DNA from: Ilumatobacter coccineus YM16-304
Lineage (GTDB): Bacteria > Actinomycetota > Acidimicrobiia > Acidimicrobiales > Ilumatobacteraceae
DNA length: 64,000 nt
Assembly (NCBI RefSeq): GCF_000348785.1
Contig: NC_020520.1
Location: 868,001-932,000, forward strand
Direction: 5' to 3'
Shown: one piece after another, positions 58,067 through 64,000 of the stretch
How the letters are laid out: each line of letters opens with the position of its first letter
How positions within the stretch are numbered: the stretch's first letter is position 1
The notes under the pieces: model-generated
Seen by the model: the letters and a program-made list of their open reading frames with translations, nothing else
The model's database searches: none
Told to the model about the DNA's origin: nothing
Program-made: the position numbers and the translations under genes

Positions 58067-61000
58067 TCAGAGCTGGCTGAGGTCGATGCCGAGACGAGCC
58101 GCCAGCCGAGCGGTCTCGGGCTCCGGTGGAATCTTGATCTCGCCGAGCTGGCGAAGGAGGTGATGCAGCACTTCGCTCGCCGCCCCCACCCGTCGCTGTG
58201 CCAGCAGTGCCGCCGCCAGCACCCGCTGCGACGATTCGTTGAGCGGCTCGATCGCGCTCGCACGCATCGCCACCCGTTCGGCTTCGCGATGCTCACCGAT
58301 CGAGAGCAGGAGATCGGCCGCCCGCACCGACGAGTCGACGAACGCACCGCGCAACCGGAGCGATTCGAAGTACGCCGCATCGTGGATCGACGACCCGACG
58401 AGGTACTCGCCGCGGAACAGCTCGCACGCAGCGAGATGCGCGTCGAGCGCCTGGCGTGGCGCGGTGGTGTCGAGTCCGCGGGCCGTTGCGACCAGATCCG
58501 AGAAGCGGTCGACGTCGAGCCGCAGGAACTCCGATTCGTCGAGCCGCAGCGAATCGCTCTCGACGCGCACGAACCAGCTCGGCGACGCCCCGACGCGCGT
58601 GGGTTCGAACGCATCGAGCAGATGCGACAGGTTGACGCGCAGGTTGTTCTGACCGGCCTTGGCCGCCTTGTCGGGCCACAGCACTTCGGCGGCGCGTGCT
58701 CGCGACACCTTGCGCTCGAACACGAGCAGGCTCAACAGGTCGCGAACGCGAGCCCGGCGCCACGCTGGGGTGTCGGCCTCCTCCACGCCGTTGCGCACCA
58801 CGCTCAGCGGGCCGAGCACGCCGAGATCGATCGCGCTGTGCGGGCGCCGCGGTGTGATGCGAATGGCTTCGGTCGCTGCCTTCCCGAGCCGGTCGTCGCC
58901 CGACGACGTCAGACGGTCGAGCACGGCGAGCGGATCGTGACGAAGTCCGATGAGCGCGCTCAGGCCGTTGCGTTCGCCGCCGGCCACCGCCGCCACGCCG
59001 AGTTCGACCAGGTGTGGTTCGAGGGCCCACGGCCGGAGCCGGTGCACCTCGTGCCACGGCAGTGCCGCCGCCGGTGCGACGTCGCCTTCCTCGCGCAGCG
59101 CCACCAACGCTCGGCCCACCTCGGTCCGAACATCGAGATCGGGCGCGGTGTAAGTCGATTCCCACGCGTCGCGCGTTCGGGGGACGAGCAGGTAGCTCAG
59201 TGCTGCGGTCAGGTTGTAGAGATGGCTCGGTAGCCCGTCGTGTGGTCCGCCGGACGGAATCGTGCGATCGAGTCGCGTCGCTGCCGACGCTTCGTCGCCG
59301 CGCAGGACGTCGACGACCGCCCGAGCCTGCGAGATCGTGTGGCGTCCCCACGCCTGATCGGGGAGCGTCTCGACCTTGGCCTCGGCTCGCTCGACCAAGC
59401 GTTCGGCGATGGTGAGTTCACCGCGCGTCGCGTGGAAGATCGCGGTCGTCGCAGCACCTTCGACGAACAGGTCGGCCTGGCCGCGCGTCTCGATCCGGTC
59501 GACGAGACGAGACGCCTGCTGCAGGATCTCGTCGCTCTGCTCGCCGAGCATCCAGTGCTGAATCGTGACGAAGCCGCCGAGTCGGTCGGCGAACAACCCA
59601 GGGGGGAGGTCGGCGGCATTGCGTTCGACCTCCGCGAGTGCCTCTCGGACATGTCCGTTGTACCCGAGGCTGATCGTGCGGTAGAAGAGTGCGACCGCGC
59701 GCATCTCGTCGTCGATCAGTGCGTCTTGCTCGATCAGATCGTCGATCAGTTCGACGATCTCGTGCGCCCGACCGGTGAGCCGTCGAACCCACACGTCGAG
59801 CAGGAATCCGAGCCGTGCGGCGACGGGCTCGCCGAGACGTTTCAGCGCATCGACCTCGTCACCGACCTGCGCGACGCCGAGCGCGTCACCGCGTCCGTAT
59901 GCGAGTTCGGCGAGCCGCACGAGGCACAAGGCGACCAGGTCGGTGCGCCCGGCAGCGTCGGCCGCCGATCGCGCCTCGGCCAGGGCGGCTTCGCTGTTGA
60001 TCGGATCGACGATCGCCAGGGTCACGGCGTGAAGCGTGAGCGCTGTCGGGGAGTCGCCCAGTTCCTGCCTGACGATGTCGACCGCCGCGAGCCGGTCGTC
60101 GACGCTCGTGGCGAAGTGGAGGTCGTCGAGCAGGCGCTGCGCGACGAGTGCGATGCCGTCGCTGTCGCCGGCGTCGACGAACCTGCGCGCCGCTCCCACG
60201 TGGTCGTGCCGGTCGAGGAGTTCGTTGCCGATCGCGCTCGCCGCCGCAGCGGCCTCTGCCGGGCTCGTCTGTGAGAGCAGCGCGTCACGCAACAGGTCGT
60301 GGAGCACGGCAACGGTCGCCTGGCCACCGTCGGGTGTCGCCGCCGACTCGTCGAGGTGCACGAGCGGCAGTCCGGCCACGAGTTCTGCGACACCCCCGTC
60401 GAAATCGGTGACGTTGCGCACCATGGCATCATCGATCGAGTCGACCTGGGCCAACCGCTTGAGTGCGGTGATTCGTCGCTCGTCGGTGTCGACGAGCACC
60501 TCCTCGGTCAGATAGTCGGCGGCGCCCGATCGGCCAGACGCCAGTTCGAGTTCCATCAGCGCCGGCCACCCACTCGACGCCGAGATCGTGTCGACGTCGA
60601 CCGAGGCGCCACGCAGGTGGAAGAACGCCGATCGTTCATCGTCGTCGAACCGGACGTCGTCCTCGTCGAGATGGCTGACCTGCCCGTCGACGACGAGTCG
60701 TGCCGTGGGCAACTTCGGGATCTGCCGGCCGACGAGGACGAGGTGTCCGTTCGTCGGGAGCTGCTCGAGGAGGTCGATGATCAGCTGCAGGCTGCCGGAC
60801 AGATGGTGGACGTCGTCGATCCACAGCACCATGTGGCGAGGCGACACCGCGATCGCTGCATCGGCGATCGCCGTCGCCGTCGGCGTCGCCTCGCAGCCGA
60901 GCTGCGCGGCGAGCGCGGCGACCACCGCCCTCGCGCTGCCTCCGGTACGGCCATCGGGCGCGCAGTTGACGACGAGTTCGCGGGCGCTGTCGATGGCCAG

Positions 61001-61150
61001 GCTCTCGGCGACGGCCTGTCGCAGCACCGTGGTCTTGCCGAACCCGGCGCCGGCCTCGATCAGTACGAGGCGGCAACGGAACCGGTCGTCGAGCCGATCG
61101 AGCAGCCGTCGGCGAGGCACCAGGTCCCGCTGCCGTTGCTCGTCCGCCAC
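58067..61150 (-). CDS. MalT-like STAND ATPase with C-terminal SARP/BTAD domain
   Basis: The product is about 1027 residues from GTG 61150; the open frame extends to 61234, but that would leave no room for the divergent promoter. LVPRRRLLDRL precedes Walker A EAGAGFGKTT (about 34-43), with Walker B VLWIDDVHHL (about 105). This is the MalT-type opening. The long middle is TPR-like. The C-terminus, from about 770, is a SARP regulator: winged helix (LGVLGPLSVVRNGVEE, LLSLLVFERKVSRARAAEVLW, NLRVNLSHLLDAF) plus BTAD helices (about 870-1020). The domain order is the reverse of the two winged-helix-first regulators in this window. Targets are unknown; the divergent neighbour is a candidate. Confidence 0.85.
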   Translation of the reverse strand: MADEQRQRDLVPRRRLLDRLDDRFRCRLVLIEAGAGFGKTTVLRQAVAESLAIDSARELVVNCAPDGRTGGSARAVVAALAAQLGCEATPTATAIADAAIAVSPRHMVLWIDDVHHLSGSLQLIIDLLEQLPTNGHLVLVGRQIPKLPTARLVVDGQVSHLDEDDVRFDDDERSAFFHLRGASVDVDTISASSGWPALMELELASGRSGAADYLTEEVLVDTDERRITALKRLAQVDSIDDAMVRNVTDFDGGVAELVAGLPLVHLDESAATPDGGQATVAVLHDLLRDALLSQTSPAEAAAAASAIGNELLDRHDHVGAARRFVDAGDSDGIALVAQRLLDDLHFATSVDDRLAAVDIVRQELGDSPTALTLHAVTLAIVDPINSEAALAEARSAADAAGRTDLVALCLVRLAELAYGRGDALGVAQVGDEVDALKRLGEPVAARLGFLLDVWVRRLTGRAHEIVELIDDLIEQDALIDDEMRAVALFYRTISLGYNGHVREALAEVERNAADLPPGLFADRLGGFVTIQHWMLGEQSDEILQQASRLVDRIETRGQADLFVEGAATTAIFHATRGELTIAERLVERAEAKVETLPDQAWGRHTISQARAVVDVLRGDEASAATRLDRTIPSGGPHDGLPSHLYNLTAALSYLLVPRTRDAWESTYTAPDLDVRTEVGRALVALREEGDVAPAAALPWHEVHRLRPWALEPHLVELGVAAVAGGERNGLSALIGLRHDPLAVLDRLTSSGDDRLGKAATEAIRITPRRPHSAIDLGVLGPLSVVRNGVEEADTPAWRRARVRDLLSLLVFERKVSRARAAEVLWPDKAAKAGQNNLRVNLSHLLDAFEPTRVGASPSWFVRVESDSLRLDESEFLRLDVDRFSDLVATARGLDTTAPRQALDAHLAACELFRGEYLVGSSIHDAAYFESLRLRGAFVDSSVRAADLLLSIGEHREAERVAMRASAIEPLNESSQRVLAAALLAQRRVGAASEVLHHLLRQLGEIKIPPEPETARLAARLGIDLSQL

Positions 61151-61263
61151 GCGGATGACAGTAGCTCGCGCAACCGCAGCGAGTCCGTCCCGCGGTGGAG
61201 GGCCGCGCGTCGATGTCGCCGGTGCCGATCCCACCAGCCGCTTCGTTGGGTACCCTCCCGCGG

Positions 61264-62826
61264 ATGACCCGAGCAGAGCCGTCAGCGCCGAGCGACGAGA
61301 CCGGCGATCTCGCCGCCGACCCGCTTCCCGGTTGGCTGGCGATCGCGTTGGTGACCGGTACCTCGGCTGCCGTGCTCGTGCTCGAGATCCTCGCTGGACG
61401 CCTGCTCGCCCCGTACGTCGGCGTCAGCCTCGAGACGTTCACCGGGATCATCGGGGTGATCCTCGCCGGGATCGCCGTGGGTGCCTGGGCCGGGGGCGTC
61501 GCCGCCGATCACATCGACCCCCGACGTCTCCTCCCGCCGCTGCTCCTGCTCGGCGGCGCGCTCGCCATCGCCACGATCCCGATCGTCCGGACGCTCGGCG
61601 ACACCAGCGGCACCGGCGGTGGCATACGAATCCTCATCCTCACGACGTTCGGTTTCCTACCGTCGGCGACGGTGCTCAGTGCCGTGCCGCCGGCCGTGAT
61701 CAAACTGCAGTTGCTCGACCTCGCGTCGACCGGATCCACGGTCGGGCGCCTGTCGGCCTGGTCGACCGCCGGTGCGCTGTTCGGCACGTTCTTCACCGGC
61801 TATGTCCTCGTCGCAGCGGCGGCGGTCACCACGCTGATCGTGATCGTCGGCCTGGTGCTGGTGGCGTCGGGCATCGCGCTGTGGGCGGTCGGGCGCGTGC
61901 GCAAGGTCAACGAGATGCTCAGCCTCACCGCCGTGGCCGCGCTGTCGTTGTTCGGTGCGGTCGCGATCGACTCGCCCTGCGAGACCCAGACTGCGTACTA
62001 CTGCCTCTCGGTGCTCGAGGACCCGACGCTCGACTCGGGTCGGACGCTGCTGCTCGACGATCTGCGACACAGCTACGTCGACCTCGACGACCCCGAGCGG
62101 CTCGAGTTCTGGTACATCCGCCGCCTCGTCGACGCGATCGAGGTCGAGACCTCCGGCCCGATCGACATCGCCTACCTCGGGGGCGGGGCGTTCACCATCC
62201 CTCGCTACGTCCGTGCGACGCGGCCGGGCAGCGAGCAGATCATCCTCGAGATCGACGGTGACCTGGTCGAGGTGGTCGAGAACGAGATCGACTTCGACCG
62301 CGGCGACGACGTCGAGATCATCGTGGGCGACGGACGTCTGTCGATGCGCGAGCTTCCGACCGATTCGGTCGACGTGGTGATCGGCGACGCGTTCGGCAGC
62401 CGTGCCGTTCCGTTCCACTTGGCGACCCGGGAGTTCATCGAGGAGGTCGACGAGGTGTTGCGGCCCGGTGGGATCTACGCCGCGAACATCATCGACGGGC
62501 CGGAAGAGCGGTTCGTCGAGGCGTATGCAGCAACGGTCGCCGAAGTGTACGAACACGTCGTCGTGGTGCGCGGACCCGGTCCGTTGCAGGGTTTCCGCGG
62601 CAACTCGGCGTTGATCGCGAGCCACGAGCCGATCGATGTCGCCGCACTCGGCGAACGTCTCGCCGCCGACGTCGACCCCAGCGACACGCCCGAGCAGACC
62701 GCCGACCCGGATCGCGTCGTCGGCGAGATCGTGACCGGTGACGCGCTCGTCGACTACGTGGCCGGCGCCGAGGTCATCACCGACGACTTCGCCCCCGTCG
62801 ACCAACTCCTCGCCGCCTCCTCCTGA
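61264..62826 (+). CDS. Membrane-fused spermidine-synthase-like methyltransferase-fold protein
   Basis: The 520-residue product has an N-terminal membrane part with about six helices (WLAIALVTGTSAAVLVLEIL, GIIGVILAGIAVGAWAGGVA, LLLLGGALAIATIPIV). The C-terminal Rossmann domain is of the spermidine synthase type: IAYLGGGAFTIPRYV for the nucleotide loop, ILEIDGDLVEVV, IIVGDGRLSMREL, VVIGDAFG and the closing ITDDFAPVDQLL. Such fusions are common in actinobacteria, and their substrate is mostly unproven. The ATG at 61264 is chosen because TACCCT sits 7 nt before it, giving a leaderless start, and because it clears the divergent regulator. Confidence 0.85.
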   Translation: MTRAEPSAPSDETGDLAADPLPGWLAIALVTGTSAAVLVLEILAGRLLAPYVGVSLETFTGIIGVILAGIAVGAWAGGVAADHIDPRRLLPPLLLLGGALAIATIPIVRTLGDTSGTGGGIRILILTTFGFLPSATVLSAVPPAVIKLQLLDLASTGSTVGRLSAWSTAGALFGTFFTGYVLVAAAAVTTLIVIVGLVLVASGIALWAVGRVRKVNEMLSLTAVAALSLFGAVAIDSPCETQTAYYCLSVLEDPTLDSGRTLLLDDLRHSYVDLDDPERLEFWYIRRLVDAIEVETSGPIDIAYLGGGAFTIPRYVRATRPGSEQIILEIDGDLVEVVENEIDFDRGDDVEIIVGDGRLSMRELPTDSVDVVIGDAFGSRAVPFHLATREFIEEVDEVLRPGGIYAANIIDGPEERFVEAYAATVAEVYEHVVVVRGPGPLQGFRGNSALIASHEPIDVAALGERLAADVDPSDTPEQTADPDRVVGEIVTGDALVDYVAGAEVITDDFAPVDQLLAASS

Positions 62827-62843
62827 CAACCACCAACCGCCAA

Positions 62844-63167
62844 GGGTGATTTCTGCCCAGGCTCGATGTGGTCGCGTGAGGATGATTTCTGCCCAGGCTC
62901 GATGTGGTCGCGTGGGGGTGATTTCTGGCCAGGCTCGATGTGGTCGCGTGGGGGTGATTTCTGGCCAGGCTCGATGTGGTCGCGTGGGGGTGATTTCTGG
63001 CCAGGCTCGATGTGGTCGCGTGGGGGTGATTTCTGCCCAGGCCAAATGTGGTCGCGTGAGGGTGATTTCTGCCCAGGCCAAATGTGGTCGCGTGGGGGTG
63101 ACTTTTTGCCAGGCTCGATGTGGTCGCGTGGGGGTGATTTTTGCCCAGGCTCGATGTGGTCGCGTGG
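62844..63167. repeat. Nine tandem copies of a 36-bp unit
   Basis: Nine directly abutting 36-bp units start at 62844 and repeat every 36 bases. Copies 3, 4 and 5 are identical; copies 6 and 7 share a CAAA variant. The unit reads GGGTGATTTCTG...GTGGTCGCGTGG. Being 12 codons long, it stays open in frames on both strands. There are no spacers, so it is not a CRISPR array. It fills most of the 345-bp gap between the spermidine-synthase-like gene and the next coding region. Confidence 0.95.
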
Positions 63168-63171
63168 GGTG

Positions 63172-63717
63172 GTGAGTACCGTTGGGGGAGTGACCCGGCC
63201 GGCCGAGCGACGTGTTGACCCGTTCGGGTTGGGCGCGCTCGTGGCCTCCGGAACGCTGGCGGCTCACGAACTGGGCTACTTCATCGGTGGACGCAGCTCG
63301 GTCTCGCACTCGTACGTCGAGTGGATCGGTCCGATCGTCGTCCTCATGGGATGCCTCGCCGCCTGGCTCGCCGCGCTCCGCATCCTGCGCAACGACCCCG
63401 GCAGACTCCCGTCGGTCGGGGTGCTGATCGCCCTGCAGACCGTCGTGTTCGCCGCCATGGAAGTGGCCGAGCGCATCACGAGCGACTCGCTGACCTCGTT
63501 GGCATCGGCGCCCGTGATCGTCGGCCTCCTGCTCCAGCCCCTCGTCGCGCTCGTGGCCAAGCAGTTGCTGGCCGTCGGTCAGCGCCTGGTCGAGGCGTTC
63601 CGCCCCACCGCTACGCCGCGTGCGTCGCACTCGCTCGTCGACACCCCACGGCCCCTCGCGGTGCTGGTGTCGAGCCCCGGACTCGTTCGTCTCCGGCTTC
63701 GTGGACCACCGGTCTGA
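63172..63717 (+). CDS. Four-helix membrane protein, unknown
   Basis: The product is about 181 residues. GTG codons at 63169, 63172 and 63190 are all possible starts. The frame is also open upstream through the 36-bp repeats, so a repeat-bearing N-terminus cannot be excluded. Four hydrophobic helices are visible (LGALVASGTLAAHELGYFIG; GPIVVLMGCLAAWLAALRIL; GVLIALQTVVFAAMEVAERI; VIVGLLLQPLVALVAKQLL), with an Arg/Pro-rich tail. The family is not recognised. A lipoprotein rich in Met, His and Asp follows 55 bp later, hinting at a metal-related pair. Confidence 0.68.
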   Translation: MSTVGGVTRPAERRVDPFGLGALVASGTLAAHELGYFIGGRSSVSHSYVEWIGPIVVLMGCLAAWLAALRILRNDPGRLPSVGVLIALQTVVFAAMEVAERITSDSLTSLASAPVIVGLLLQPLVALVAKQLLAVGQRLVEAFRPTATPRASHSLVDTPRPLAVLVSSPGLVRLRLRGPPV

Positions 63718-63772
63718 TCGACAACCCATCGATCACACCACACATCCACGAATTCCAACAGGAGACCAACAC

Positions 63773-64000
63773 ATGAATCCCACGACCCCCAACGTCGCGC
63801 GCCGTCTCGGCGCACTCGCCGCCACGACCGCGATCGTCCTCGCCGCCTGCGGTTCCGACGACTCGGATGCCACGGCGACCACGGACGCTCCCGCCGCGAC
63901 CACCGACACAGCCGACGAGACGGCGGACGACGCCATGACCGACATGGACGACGACGCCATGACCGACATGGACCATGACGCCATGAACATGGCCGCGCAC
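63773..64000 (+). CDS. Met/His/Asp-rich lipoprotein, truncated by window end
   Basis: ATG 63773 has AGGAG 9 nt upstream. The 76 visible residues have a lipobox (IVLAAC, Cys26) and a Thr/Ala/Asp linker. The stretch MTDMDDDAMTDMDHDAMNM then repeats Met, Asp and His in a pattern that would suit copper or silver binding. The remaining domain is outside the window, so the family is open. Confidence 0.7.
   Translation, partial: MNPTTPNVARRLGALAATTAIVLAACGSDDSDATATTDAPAATTDTADETADDAMTDMDDDAMTDMDHDAMNMAAH

Noticed and set aside
62844-63167. CRISPR array
   Set aside because: The 36-bp repeats abut directly with no unique spacers, and no cas gene is in the window.

Overview
The window is high-GC actinobacterial DNA, most consistent with the class Acidimicrobiia and an Ilumatobacter-like marine organism. 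This is inferred from gene content, strongly C-ending codons, AAA/TPR (STAND) regulators and lipoproteins with short lipoboxes. I could not run a search to confirm the taxon.

Backbone. The window carries the conserved transcription/translation series in its usual order on the + strand: tRNA-Thr, tRNA-Met, tuf copy 1, rpmG, tRNA-Trp, secE, nusG, rplK, rplA (9.1-13.9 kb); rplJ, rplL (23.6-24.6 kb); rpoB, rpoC (29.3-37.0 kb); rpsL, rpsG (45.9-46.8 kb); fusA, tuf copy 2, rpsJ (52.2-55.9 kb). These blocks are usually nearly contiguous. Here every junction between them holds an accessory block of surface proteins, large regulators or signalling genes, and rpsJ is not followed by the rest of the S10 operon.

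Accessory blocks. Position 2-8323 is the 3' part of a giant secreted protein with a VWD-like domain and about 17 beta-sandwich repeats. Between rplA and rplJ lie a 1903-residue secreted protein with a CyaA/edema-factor-like adenylyl cyclase core and three C-terminal repeats, and an AAA/TPR regulator. Between rplL and rpoB lie two OmpA-family proteins sharing an almost identical 529-bp C-terminal segment, and a lipoprotein. Between rpoC and rpsL lie a small secreted protein, a LuxR-type STAND regulator flanked by two matching palindromes (probable operators), a coupled small gene plus glycosidase-like lipoprotein, and a PAS-PP2C phosphatase followed by a degenerate EAL protein. Between rpsG and fusA lie another STAND regulator, a CBS protein, a DJ-1/PfpI-like protein and a DUF998-like membrane protein. 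After rpsJ come a lipoprotein, an HtrA-type protease, a MalT/SARP-type regulator, a spermidine-synthase-like membrane fusion, a nine-copy 36-bp tandem repeat, a small membrane protein and a truncated Met/His/Asp-rich lipoprotein.

How it works together. The backbone is the housekeeping gene-expression machinery. Promoters, an L10-type leader and hairpin terminators around each block suggest the pieces are transcribed separately. The accessory genes are dominated by cell-surface or secreted proteins and by four very large ATP-dependent regulators. One of these, the LuxR protein, probably controls its secreted neighbour through the palindromes. No insertion sequence, integrase, CRISPR array or rRNA gene was seen.
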